Part shown: positions 9,104 through 17,123 of the stretch, piece by piece | Position numbering within the stretch: position 1 is the first letter of the stretch | Layout of the letters: every line of letters begins with the position of its first letter | Assembly: GCA_951812735.1 (NCBI GenBank) | Contig: OX638332.1 | Coordinates: forward strand, 1,298,508-1,362,507 | Source: Candidatus Dadabacteria bacterium | Lineage (GTDB): Bacteria; Desulfobacterota_D; UBA1144; Nemesobacterales; Nemesobacteraceae | Reading direction: 5' to 3' | DNA: 64,000 nucleotides | Translations under genes and position numbers: made by a program | The notes under the pieces: generated by a model | What the model saw: the letters and a program-made list of their open reading frames with translations, nothing else | What the model was told of the DNA's origin: nothing | The model's database searches: none

Positions 9104-9967
9104 ATGGAAAAGCATGTTGAAGATTACAATTATGAGCCTTTTGCCGATACCGAAGAGTATAGAAAGGTAAACGGCGATATAACAAGAAACTGGGTCCAGA
9201 TAATGGTCGACAGAGGGGTTGAGAGTCTTGACAGGTTTCTCGACATCGCTACCGGAGCAGGCACAATGGCGCAGCTTTTTTTCGATATGCTTCCTTCGAA
9301 TTTTAAGGAGTCGGCGGTGTTCTGCCTTGACCAGTCGGCCGGCGCTCTTAAGCTTGCCAAAAGCAGACTTGAAAAAGAGATTGACAAGCTGACTCTTATC
9401 AATTCGTCCATACAGGAACTTGATTTGCCTGCGAAAAGTCTCGATGTGGCTATATGGGGTAACGGTATCCACTACCTTGACGAAGAGGAACAGATTAAAA
9501 GCCTTAAGGCGATCAAGAAAGCGCTTAAGCCCGGAGGATGGTTCTTTTTCAACACAGCTTTTTACGAAGAGGCAAGACCCGCAGAGACCATACCTTTCTA
9601 CAGGACCCAAGTAAGAAACGCCGTCCAGTTTCTCAAGAAAGAGGGGGTAAAGAGAGTAAAAGTCGAAAGAAAAGCCGAAGCCGCGAAGTTTCACCCGCGT
9701 TCCTACTACGAAGAACTCGTGAGTAATGTTGGATTCGATCTTGTCGATGCCCAAGAGTTTGCCGCCGACCTTACGAAAGAAGCGTGGGAGTATATAAGCT
9801 CTTTCCAGCAGTATGCCTCCGGGGCCCTTCACGGCTATCCGGATGAGGCCGCTTCCGATGCGATGAAAAATGCGGTTGAACCTGCCATACTTCTCCACGG
9901 TGAAGTGAACAAAGACGGCAACCATTTTGTTACCAGAAAATGGCTCTCGATAAGTGCGCGGGCGTGA
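9104..9967 (+). CDS. Class I SAM-dependent methyltransferase, substrate unknown
   Basis: Soluble methyltransferase of 287 residues. Motif I is FLDIATGAGT (about 45-54), then CLDQSAGAL (acidic end of strand 2), SSIQELDLPAKSLDVAIWGNGIHYL (motifs II-III) and KPGGWFFFNTAF. The C-terminal 100 residues (ARPAETIPFYRTQ... onward) form a cap-like region seen in small-molecule methyltransferases, but no substrate can be inferred. It stands alone between queE (130 bp gap) and convergent DUF971. Neighbours do not reveal its role. Confidence 0.8.
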   Translation: MEKHVEDYNYEPFADTEEYRKVNGDITRNWVQIMVDRGVESLDRFLDIATGAGTMAQLFFDMLPSNFKESAVFCLDQSAGALKLAKSRLEKEIDKLTLINSSIQELDLPAKSLDVAIWGNGIHYLDEEEQIKSLKAIKKALKPGGWFFFNTAFYEEARPAETIPFYRTQVRNAVQFLKKEGVKRVKVERKAEAAKFHPRSYYEELVSNVGFDLVDAQEFAADLTKEAWEYISSFQQYASGALHGYPDEAASDAMKNAVEPAILLHGEVNKDGNHFVTRKWLSISARA

Positions 9968-9985
9968 TTCTCCTTCACGGAGATG

Positions 9986-10306
9986 TTATTCGGCCGGTAC
10001 GCTGTTTTTCCTGAGAAAATCAAAGGTGTAGAATCCGGTTTCGCACCAGTTCTCACCTACAAACCTTATAGCGTAATTCCCGACGTACTCTATCCTCTCC
10101 GGCGCCAGGCCGGTTTTTCCGAGAGGGATCCGTTTTTTAAACGGAAGTTTTCCAGTCCTGCTTTTTTTTCTGAGCCTTCTGCAGGTGGCACAAGGGCAAA
10201 TTCCCCTGAGTTCTTCATAAAAGAATATGCTCTCTTCCCCGTTATCCCAGATGACCTGAAGAGCTTTTTCGGTAAATTCGTTTATTTCTTTAGGTTTTAT
10301 GCCCAT
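9986..10306 (-). CDS. DUF971 domain protein
   Basis: A 106-residue protein of the DUF971 family, the small domain also found at the N-terminus of gamma-butyrobetaine hydroxylase. The core is LQVIWDNGEESIFFYEELRGICPCATCR, with the typical W-DG and LR..CPCA.CR pattern; the two cysteines (CPCATC region) resemble a zinc site. ATG 10306 is preferred over TTG 10339, since homologues begin near MGIKPKEI. In other bacteria such free-standing proteins are linked to iron-sulfur cluster handling, but nothing nearby tests that. Confidence 0.8.
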   Translation of the reverse strand: MGIKPKEINEFTEKALQVIWDNGEESIFFYEELRGICPCATCRRLRKKSRTGKLPFKKRIPLGKTGLAPERIEYVGNYAIRFVGENWCETGFYTFDFLRKNSVPAE

Positions 10307-10376
10307 GACACTATATTTTACCTGTCCGCTGGACAGCAATCGATCTAACAGATTTTATTGTGCTTACGCAAGCGGT

Positions 10377-10382
10377 TATAAT
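10377..10382 (+). promoter_or_regulatory. Putative -10 box for the sirtuin-like gene
   Basis: TATAAT lies 11 bp before ATG 10394, and no Shine-Dalgarno sequence is seen in CAAAGCCTGAA. If used, the transcript would begin within about 5 nt of the start codon, giving a nearly leaderless mRNA. No good -35 is seen at standard spacing. Confidence 0.35.
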
Positions 10383-10393
10383 CAAAGCCTGAA

Positions 10394-11158
10394 ATGAGTG
10401 AGCAGGAACAGGACGCACTCTCGGCGACAGTAAATTGGGTCCGGGAGGCCTCCCAGATAGTTTTTCTTACGGGAGTCGAACTCTCCCTTGAGGTCGGGCT
10501 GCCGGACGTTTCAGATCTGAGTTTCAATCCGGACATAGGAAAATTCAAGAATCGGCTGGAGGTAAGAAAGGAGTACTGGCAGAAGATAAAGGATTTTTAT
10601 CCCAGAATCTCCGAGGCACAGCCCTCTCCGGCACACGAAGCGATCTACGAGATGGAGTTTCTCTGCAACGTTGACTGCGTTCTTACCCAGGCAGCCGACG
10701 GTCTGCACAACAAAACCGGCAGCGAGAAGATAATAGAGATATACTCGACGATAAACTGGGTCCACTGCCACGAATGCGGAAACGATTACCGCACCGACGG
10801 GATTCTGCTTTCCCTTGAAGACAGCAAAACCGGTATTCCTAAATGCAAGGAATGTCAAAGCGACCAGATGAAGCCTCCGCTGTCTTTTCCAGGCCAGCCG
10901 CTTCCTCACTGGGAGATAAGAGAATCCTGGATGAGGCTTCAGCACTGCGATCTTTTCATAGTAGTCGGAGCGAATCTGGAAATCGAACCAGTGGCATCTT
11001 TCCCCTTCCAGGTTATGAACAAGGGAAACAAGGTCGTTATTATCGGAGAGAGAAAGACCCCGGCTGACGATTATGTAAGTGCCGTCATATACGGAAACCC
11101 GAGCCAAGTCATGCCCTACATAGTCGATAAGCTCAAAGAAACGCAAACCATCTCCTGA
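10394..11158 (+). CDS. Degenerate sirtuin (SIR2) family protein
   Basis: SIR2-fold protein of 254 residues with a preserved scaffold but altered catalytic motifs. The NAD loop usually GAGxSxxSGIPDFR reads TGVELSLEVGLPDVSD (26-41); TQNxDxLH reads TQAADGLH (98-105), losing the Asn; the catalytic HG after the VIELHG strand reads EIYST (115-119), losing the His. The zinc ribbon is intact: Cys125, Cys128, Cys151 and Cys154. The late GANLEIEP and NKGNKVVIIGE strands match the Rossmann half. It is therefore unlikely to be a standard NAD-dependent deacylase; it may bind NAD or another nucleotide, or be structural. It lies 38 bp before the ThyX-like gene on the same strand. Confidence 0.85.
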   Translation: MSEQEQDALSATVNWVREASQIVFLTGVELSLEVGLPDVSDLSFNPDIGKFKNRLEVRKEYWQKIKDFYPRISEAQPSPAHEAIYEMEFLCNVDCVLTQAADGLHNKTGSEKIIEIYSTINWVHCHECGNDYRTDGILLSLEDSKTGIPKCKECQSDQMKPPLSFPGQPLPHWEIRESWMRLQHCDLFIVVGANLEIEPVASFPFQVMNKGNKVVIIGERKTPADDYVSAVIYGNPSQVMPYIVDKLKETQTIS

Positions 11159-11196
11159 ACCGCGGGAAGCCATGGGAAGGGAACCGGAGAGCAGGT

Positions 11197-12690
11197 TTGT
11201 CTGTCGAGATGAAAATGGATGAGAAAAGCGTTGCCCAGGAGATGGAACGTTACGTTTCTAATCTCGACAGGGACATCTATACAATAAGCAACATTCCCGA
11301 GGAAGTAGTTGCCGTCATCTTCGCCTATGTAAGCAGAAGTCCCAAAAGCTTCAGGGAAAACATAGATACCGTTATAAGGGAGCAGGAAATGGGGAGGCAC
11401 AGGGCGGAGAAGTTCCATGAGAAATGGGTTCTTAACTACGGTCACGCTTCTGTTGCGGAGCACGCAACCGTGCATATGGGCATTGAGAGGGTTTCAAGGC
11501 TTTTCTCATCCCTGCTTGAATGTGCGAATGAATTTCTCTCGTTCACCGAATATTCCCAGAGATACCAGAGACCGCGCAAAGGCGACAATTACATACCGGA
11601 GGAGCTTGACTCACACCCGGTTCTTAAAAAGGAGTTCGAAGACCTCTGCGATTTTCAGTACGACGTTTATTCAAGGCTTAACACAGAGCTTTTCGATTTC
11701 CTGAAAACAAAGCTTCCCGTTCCCGAAGGCAAGGAGGAAAAAGCCCACTTCAGGGCGCTTGAGAAAATAGCGTTTGAGGACGCTAGGTATGCCCTTAACC
11801 TCTCCACACTTACGAATCTCGGCATGACGGCAAACGCAAGAGCCATAGAGCAGACCATCTCTGCGCTTCTCTCAAGCCGCTACCTCGAGGCGAGAAAAAG
11901 GGCCGAGGAGATGAAAAGCGAGGTCAGGTTCTCCGTCCCGACGCTTGTAAAGTACGCTGACGAAAATCCCTACATAGTCAAAACGCGCGAGGCGCTTGCG
12001 GAATTCTCACATGGTCTTAGCGGCACCGGGAAAAGCAAACCCGAAAACGGCTCTTCCGTTGCCCTTTTTGACTACACCGGACGGGGAAGGGAAAATCCCC
12101 AGGTCGAGGCTCTAAGAGAGATCGCAAGAGGGCTTCTTTTCGAATTTTCGGGGCTTTCAGTCGGCGACATAGAGAGGCATCTTTCCGAAAACACCCCGGC
12201 GCTTGAGAAAATTTTCTCAATCGCCGTCGAGGCGCTTGGAAAACATGATAACCCGGCCGGGATATTCAAATCGGTTAATTACAATGCGGAGTTTGTCCTG
12301 AGCGAGGCGGCGTGGCATCAGCTGCTAAGACACAGGAAAGTCAGTTGGACCGTGAAGGAACCTTCTGTTGAGGACGGCGTAACGGTTCCCCCGCACGTTA
12401 CGGAATCGGGAACAGAGGAGCTCCTGCTAGAGGCCGTCGGACGAAGTGAGCATTTCTACGAAAAACTCGTCGACGCCGGTTTTCACGATATCGCCAGTTA
12501 TGTTGTCACAAATGCTCATAACAGGAGGGTTTCAGGTAGTTTCGATCTCTGGGAGTTTTACCACCTGACGAATCTGCGGATGTCTGAGGGGGCGCAATGG
12601 GATATAAAGAATGTCACTTGGCAGCTTGCGCAAAGCATTGAAAAAGTGCATCCGGTCTTCGTTCGTTCCGCTTTGAAGAGGGTTGATTAA
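11197..12690 (+). CDS. Tandem ThyX-like protein (FAD-dependent thymidylate synthase family)
   Basis: A 497-residue protein made of two ThyX-like domains (about 20-250 and 340-497). Classical ThyX has RHRxxSxNExSxRY in one stretch. Here domain 1 keeps HASVAEH (83-89), EYSQRY (118-123) and TANARAIEQTISALLSS (211-227) but lacks RHR, while domain 2 keeps LLRHRKVSW (376-384) and NLRMSEGAQWDI (459-470) but lacks SxRY. The two halves look complementary, as in a fused pseudo-dimer. It may be an active FAD-dependent dUMP methylase or a paralogue with another flavin-dependent role. The TTG start is supported by GGAG seven nt upstream. Confidence 0.85.
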   Translation: MSVEMKMDEKSVAQEMERYVSNLDRDIYTISNIPEEVVAVIFAYVSRSPKSFRENIDTVIREQEMGRHRAEKFHEKWVLNYGHASVAEHATVHMGIERVSRLFSSLLECANEFLSFTEYSQRYQRPRKGDNYIPEELDSHPVLKKEFEDLCDFQYDVYSRLNTELFDFLKTKLPVPEGKEEKAHFRALEKIAFEDARYALNLSTLTNLGMTANARAIEQTISALLSSRYLEARKRAEEMKSEVRFSVPTLVKYADENPYIVKTREALAEFSHGLSGTGKSKPENGSSVALFDYTGRGRENPQVEALREIARGLLFEFSGLSVGDIERHLSENTPALEKIFSIAVEALGKHDNPAGIFKSVNYNAEFVLSEAAWHQLLRHRKVSWTVKEPSVEDGVTVPPHVTESGTEELLLEAVGRSEHFYEKLVDAGFHDIASYVVTNAHNRRVSGSFDLWEFYHLTNLRMSEGAQWDIKNVTWQLAQSIEKVHPVFVRSALKRVD

Positions 12691-12710
12691 GAAAGGAGAA
12701 GAATAATCTG

Positions 12711-12929
12711 ATGGCGCTTCAACCTGTCAGAAGATGTGAAGAGTGCGGTTACGAAACCACGGCAAAAACGGATATCTGCCTTTCCTGCGGAGAGAGGATT
12801 CGACGGAGGGCGAAAGGCGGTGTCAGGGGGCTTCTTCGAAGCTTAATACTTATAGCGATTGCGATTTACATTCTTCTGTCCGCGTTTAAGGTTTTTGGAC
12901 TTTCATTGACCGTGGGATACTATGGCTGA
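12711..12929 (+). CDS. Small zinc-ribbon membrane protein
   Basis: A 72-residue protein with an N-terminal zinc ribbon (CEEC at 9-12, CLSC at 23-26), a basic linker (RIRRRAKGG) and one hydrophobic helix (about 41-60). It resembles small zinc-ribbon/TM proteins of unknown role. A clear AGGAG lies upstream of the ATG, and its 3' end overlaps the pentapeptide gene by 8 bp. It is in line with the sirtuin-like and ThyX-like genes, which suggests co-transcription. Confidence 0.75.
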   Translation: MALQPVRRCEECGYETTAKTDICLSCGERIRRRAKGGVRGLLRSLILIAIAIYILLSAFKVFGLSLTVGYYG

Positions 12930-13419
12930 TTCCAATCACGTCTCGAAAGTAAAAGAGGGAGCGGCTGCATGGAACAAGTGGCGGAAGGAAGAACCCGATG
13001 TTATGCCGGATCTTGGCTGGGCGAATCTTAACGGGCTTAATCTTGACGGTGCGGTATTTGCGAAATCTACTCTCAAGCTTGCTTTCTGCAAGGGGTGCAG
13101 TCTGGTGAGTGTGGATTTCTCCGGGGCGAGCATGCGCGGAGTAAACCTTGAGGGATGTGATCTTCGCGATGCGGTATTCAGAGATGCTAACCTCGAAGGG
13201 GCTCACATGCTCGGGGCCGATCTTACGGGTGCCGATTTCACGGGAGCTAACCTCAAGCTTGCCAATTTCGACGGAACTATTCTTAGGGATGCCGATCTTA
13301 CGGGTGCGAAAAAACTGCGGGCTTCCCAGCTCTTCAGTGTCAATGATCTTGAGGGTCTCAAGGTTTCAGAGAAAATTCTTGAGAATGTGAAAACCCAATC
13401 TCCGCATCTGTTTGAGTGA
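12922..13419 (+). CDS. Pentapeptide repeat protein
   Basis: A 165-residue protein with about 19 consecutive A(D/N)LXX-type pentapeptides (about residues 33-130: ANLNG LNLDG AVFAK ... ADLTG ADFTG ANLKL), predicted to form a right-handed quadrilateral beta-helix. Some family members mimic DNA and protect DNA gyrase; most have no known function. There is no signal peptide, so it is probably cytosolic. The 8 bp overlap with the preceding zinc-ribbon gene implies coupled translation. The C-terminal 35 residues are non-repetitive. Confidence 0.88.
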   Translation: MADSNHVSKVKEGAAAWNKWRKEEPDVMPDLGWANLNGLNLDGAVFAKSTLKLAFCKGCSLVSVDFSGASMRGVNLEGCDLRDAVFRDANLEGAHMLGADLTGADFTGANLKLANFDGTILRDADLTGAKKLRASQLFSVNDLEGLKVSEKILENVKTQSPHLFE

Positions 13420-13430
13420 GATCTCCGCAC

Positions 13431-13455
13431 GGTAAAGTTTTTTTGAAACTTTACC
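13431..13455. terminator. Perfect hairpin downstream of the pentapeptide gene
   Basis: GGTAAAGTTT, loop TTTTG, then AAACTTTACC: a perfect 10 bp stem 11 bp after the stop codon. No U-run follows, so it may be a 3'-end stabiliser or a weak terminator. TATAAT at 13463-13468, just after it, could be a -10 box for xseA. Confidence 0.4.
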
Positions 13456-13526
13456 GGTACTCTATAATCCTTACGCGGTCCCGTGTCTTGCCAATGGTCT
13501 CCTGACCGATTAATTTACGTTTAACA

Positions 13527-14678
13527 ATGAGCAGGAAAATCTACAGCGTGTCGGAACTCAATTCCTCGATAAAACAGGCGATTGAGCTTGAGTTCGGCGG
13601 GGAGATGATATGGGTTGCGGGAGAGGTCTCCGGTTTCAAGGGACATTACGCAAGCGGTCACTGGTATTTTTCCCTGAAGGATGAGCAGAGTCAGGTCTCC
13701 GCCGCCTGCTTCAGAAGGGACAACCAGCATATAAAGTTCACGCCGGAAAATGGAATGGATGTCGTATGCGGCGCGCGCGTTGGCGTTTACGAGAAAAACG
13801 GCATTTACCAGCTCTACGTAAGCGCAATGGAACCGAAGGGAGTGGGCGCCGACGCGCTTGCGCTTGAAAAACTTAAACAGAAGCTTCAGGAAGAAGGACT
13901 TTTCGACATATCGAAAAAACGTCCTCTTCCGTTTCTCTCCCGTAAAATAGGAGTGGTTACTTCCCCTTCAGGAGCTGCCGTTAGGGACGTTATCAAGGTC
14001 GTATACAGAAGGTCTCCCAATGTTGAGGTGATTATTTCCCCTGCAAGCGTCCAGGGAGATAGCGCCCCGAACGAGATAGAAAGAGCCCTTGAGAGACTCT
14101 ACGACATGGAGGATCTTGACCTTGTAATCGTAACTAGGGGAGGAGGATCAAAAGAGGATCTGAAGGCATTTAACGACGAGGGAATCGCGAGAAAAATCGC
14201 CTCTTCCCCTTTTCCAGTGATCTCAGCCGTAGGCCATGAAGTGGACGTGACGATAGCCGATCTGGTATCTGACGTGAGGGCGGCTACTCCTTCAATGGCC
14301 GCCGAGCTTGCCGTAAGGGAAAAAAAAGAGATCCTGGAAGATCTCGCGCAGTTTCGCCGCCGCCTCGATTTCTCTCTCACAAGCCGTATTGACATGTTCT
14401 CCATGCAGCTTGACGGACTCGCAACCAGTTTCAGACATCACATGACATCGCGGATCGAGAATCTTGAACGGCGGATCGAGAATTACTCGGGAAAACTCAC
14501 TTCTCTTAATCCTTTCGGTGTTCTGCAGAGGGGATACGCTATCGTATCAAAAGAAAAAAGCGGAGAGATAGTGCAGGATTCCCAAACCCTTGAGCACAAG
14601 GAAAAACTTGTTTTAAGGCTCGGCAGAGGCAGGGCATTTTGCAGCGTTGACGGTACTGAGAACGAACCGCAGGCCTGA
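13527..14678 (+). CDS. xseA: Exodeoxyribonuclease VII large subunit
   Basis: Large subunit (383 residues) of exonuclease VII, which degrades single-stranded DNA from both ends. An N-terminal OB-fold (YSVSELNSSIKQAIE...WVAGEVSGFK...GHWYFSLKDE) is followed by the catalytic domain with IGVVTSPSGAAVRDV, VIVTRGGGSKEDL and ISAVGHEVDVTIADLVSDVRAATPSMAAEL, all family hallmarks. A coiled-coil region and a C-terminal GYAIV segment follow. The small subunit xseB is not next to it. The gene ends 3 bp from the stop of the convergent AMP-binding gene. It is slightly shorter than E. coli XseA (about 456), with a reduced coiled coil. Confidence 0.95.
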   Translation: MSRKIYSVSELNSSIKQAIELEFGGEMIWVAGEVSGFKGHYASGHWYFSLKDEQSQVSAACFRRDNQHIKFTPENGMDVVCGARVGVYEKNGIYQLYVSAMEPKGVGADALALEKLKQKLQEEGLFDISKKRPLPFLSRKIGVVTSPSGAAVRDVIKVVYRRSPNVEVIISPASVQGDSAPNEIERALERLYDMEDLDLVIVTRGGGSKEDLKAFNDEGIARKIASSPFPVISAVGHEVDVTIADLVSDVRAATPSMAAELAVREKKEILEDLAQFRRRLDFSLTSRIDMFSMQLDGLATSFRHHMTSRIENLERRIENYSGKLTSLNPFGVLQRGYAIVSKEKSGEIVQDSQTLEHKEKLVLRLGRGRAFCSVDGTENEPQA

Positions 14679-14681
14679 TCT

Positions 14682-15677
14682 TCAGGGGACAACCGAAAGA
14701 TTTTTAAGTTCAACGACGGATATGTTCTGCGCAAGCAGAAGGTTTCTTGTTCTCTCAGGCGGCGGGACATCCGTGAGTAGAAGTCTTATTCTTCCCCCTA
14801 GGGCATTTCCCAGGTTCTCGCCCGAACCGTTTTCGCCTCCGAACCTGTTAACGACATTTTCAATCTCTGCACCCGCAAGAAAAAGCATGACAGGCATTAT
14901 CTCGGGGACATCCGCGAAAAAATCTTCTGTATCCTCCGCTATGGCTCCCCTGGCAGCGGTCTGCAGGTTAAGCAGATTAGCGAATTTCGAGAAAGAACCG
15001 CTGCTGGGAAGGTAGGAGAATGTTTGATCTTCGATCGAAATCGCTCCCAGCTCCTGTTCCGAGAGACACAACAGATCGAGTATATCTCCATGGGAAAAGC
15101 TTCTTTTCTCAGCTGGGCCGGCCCCCGCATTGAATATTACGGCTGCGGAGCCTTCATTTACCGAGCTTCCGAGTGCGTCTATTTCGTCCTTGAGCTTTTT
15201 CCTGCTGAGAAAGCCGAACTTTACGACGTTTGAATAATTGACTGTTTTTTCCTCCACGGGGATTCTTTCGTTCACGCTGAGAAAGGCTTTTTCTATTTTC
15301 TCTCCGAGTGCTGGGTCATCGGCGAGTTCCCGTGCGTCGTCCGCGCTTGCGGAAAGAAAAAAGCAGTTTCCAGACGAATTCTCGAGGATCGCTCTTGCTT
15401 CCTTCATGTTCCTAGCAGGCATGGAGATTCCGCCTAGCGTAAATACCGCCAGTTCGAAAAAGAGACACGCCAGGGTGTTGGGAGAGAGAACGATTATCCT
15501 GCTTCCGGTGGAGAATCCCGAATTCAGAAGAAAACAGGCTATGCTTTCTACCTCGGTCGCAAGGTCGGGCCAGGTAATCTGTTTCCAGCTCCACCCGTCT
15601 TTTTTCTGAAACAGCAGCCTTGAGCCGTTTTCCTTTGTTCTTTCCCTGAGAAAATGATGGAAATTTCTTTCTTTCAT
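14682..15677 (-). CDS. Degenerate AMP-binding (ANL) protein, N-terminal domain only
   Basis: A 331-residue protein with the start of an acyl-CoA synthetase: residues 20-100 (RLLFQKKDGWSWKQITWPDL..., GSRIIVLSPNTLACLFFELAVFTLGGISMPA) match the ANL N-terminal subdomain. The phosphate loop, normally YTSGTTGxPKG, appears only as IFNAGAGPAEKRSFSHGD, and the C-terminal adenylation domain is absent (usual length over 500). It cannot be a standard ligase. The open, start-to-stop frame suggests a protein that evolved a new role or is slowly decaying. It is convergent with xseA and divergent from the CCA/PAP gene. Confidence 0.65.
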   Translation of the reverse strand: MKERNFHHFLRERTKENGSRLLFQKKDGWSWKQITWPDLATEVESIACFLLNSGFSTGSRIIVLSPNTLACLFFELAVFTLGGISMPARNMKEARAILENSSGNCFFLSASADDARELADDPALGEKIEKAFLSVNERIPVEEKTVNYSNVVKFGFLSRKKLKDEIDALGSSVNEGSAAVIFNAGAGPAEKRSFSHGDILDLLCLSEQELGAISIEDQTFSYLPSSGSFSKFANLLNLQTAARGAIAEDTEDFFADVPEIMPVMLFLAGAEIENVVNRFGGENGSGENLGNALGGRIRLLLTDVPPPERTRNLLLAQNISVVELKNLSVVP

Positions 15678-15767
15678 ATTTCTTCTTCGGACCGCCTTTG
15701 CGGATTGTGATTCGGGTAAAATTAAAAACTATAATTTAACCGGTTTACGCGCTATGGTGATGAATTT

Positions 15768-17123
15768 ATGAAAAGGGAACTTGATTTTGAAAAGAAAAAT
15801 TTCGCGGGGGCGCTTGAGATAGTAGAAGCTCTTGCGGAAAAGGGACACGAAGCCTTTTTCGTGGGCGGCTGCGTGCGCGACGCACTGCTCGGTGTTGCGT
15901 GCGACGAGATTGATATAGCCACAAGCGCGACCCCGGAGCAGGTGCAGCAAGCGTTTGCGAAGACCGTGGCCGTGGGGGAGAGCTTCGGCGTGGTGCTGGT
16001 CATAAAAGAAGACCTGAAATTCGAGGTCGCCACTTTCAGGCGGGAATCAAGGTACGGTGACGGAAGACATCCCGAATCCGTCGATTACACGAAAAGCCCC
16101 GAAGAGGACGTTCGGAGAAGGGATTTTACGATAAACGGAATGCTCTACGATCCGCTCTCAGGAGAGCTTTACGATTACGTGGAAGGTCTCGGGGATCTTG
16201 AGCGTGGGCTCGTGAGGACCATAGGAGATCCCGAGAAAAGATTCGGCGAAGACAGGCTGAGAATGATGAGGGCGGTGCGCTTTACCTCATGTCTTGGTTT
16301 CGAGCTTGACGGGGCGGCGTTTTCGGCCATCCGCGACGGAGCTTCCGGAATATCCGTTGTAAGCGGGGAGAGAATACGCGAGGAACTTGTCAAGATACTT
16401 ACCCGCCAGAACCCGGGGGACGGACTCAGACTTCTTAGCTCCTGCGGACTTCTCGGGCATTTTCTCCCGGAAATCGAATGCATGCACGGGGTGCAGCAGC
16501 CACCTCAGTTTCACCCCGAAGGCGACGTGTTTAAGCACACCTGTTTGGTAATGGACAAGCTCTATGCCAACACGGACGGCGGCTACTCGGAGGAACTTGC
16601 GGTTGCCGCGCTTCTCCATGACGTCGGCAAGCCGCCCACTTACAGCGAATCCGACAGGATAAGGTTCAACGGACACGACAGGGTGGGAGCCAAGATGTCG
16701 GAAGGTATCTGCAGGAGGCTAAGATTCTCCAAAAAGCAGATAAGGAGAATTTCGGAACTTATCCTTGAGCATCTTAAGTTCAAGGATGTTTTCAACATGA
16801 GAGAAAGCACCCTCAAGAAATTTCTTTCCCTTCCGTATTTTGAGGAGCATATGCAGATGCATCTTGCCGACTGCATGGCAAGTCACGGAAAGACTGATGC
16901 CTACGATTTCATAAGGGAAAAGATGGAAGAGTACGGGCGTGAGGAGATAAAGCCCACACCGCTTCTCGCCGGGCAGGATCTTATAGATCTCGGCTATTCT
17001 CCAGGACCCGTTTTTTCAGAAATACTGGGGCAGGTTGAAGAACTGCAGCTTGAAAACAGGCTGTCCTCGAAGGAAGAAGCCGTAGAGTTTGTCCTGAAGA
17101 ATTACTCCGACAACCGTGGCTAG
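15768..17123 (+). CDS. CCA tRNA nucleotidyltransferase / poly(A) polymerase family, with HD domain
   Basis: Class II nucleotidyltransferase (451 residues). The pol-beta head has GGCVRDALLG (33-42) and the two metal aspartates in DEIDIA (46-51), followed by RRDFTINGMLYDP and the ERIREEL neck block. A C-terminal HD phosphohydrolase domain contains HTCLVMDKL, ALLHDVGKP and NGHDRVGAKM. Enzymes of this layout repair tRNA 3' CCA ends and may remove 2',3'-cyclic phosphates. CCA-adding versus A-adding specificity cannot be settled here. A TATAAT at 15730-15735 probably belongs to its promoter. Confidence 0.9.
   Translation: MKRELDFEKKNFAGALEIVEALAEKGHEAFFVGGCVRDALLGVACDEIDIATSATPEQVQQAFAKTVAVGESFGVVLVIKEDLKFEVATFRRESRYGDGRHPESVDYTKSPEEDVRRRDFTINGMLYDPLSGELYDYVEGLGDLERGLVRTIGDPEKRFGEDRLRMMRAVRFTSCLGFELDGAAFSAIRDGASGISVVSGERIREELVKILTRQNPGDGLRLLSSCGLLGHFLPEIECMHGVQQPPQFHPEGDVFKHTCLVMDKLYANTDGGYSEELAVAALLHDVGKPPTYSESDRIRFNGHDRVGAKMSEGICRRLRFSKKQIRRISELILEHLKFKDVFNMRESTLKKFLSLPYFEEHMQMHLADCMASHGKTDAYDFIREKMEEYGREEIKPTPLLAGQDLIDLGYSPGPVFSEILGQVEELQLENRLSSKEEAVEFVLKNYSDNRG

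Noticed and set aside
9041..9925. 294-codon ORF antisense to the methyltransferase
   Set aside because: Lies wholly opposite a gene with clear motifs, has no recognisable domain and a cysteine/aromatic-rich composition typical of a shadow frame.
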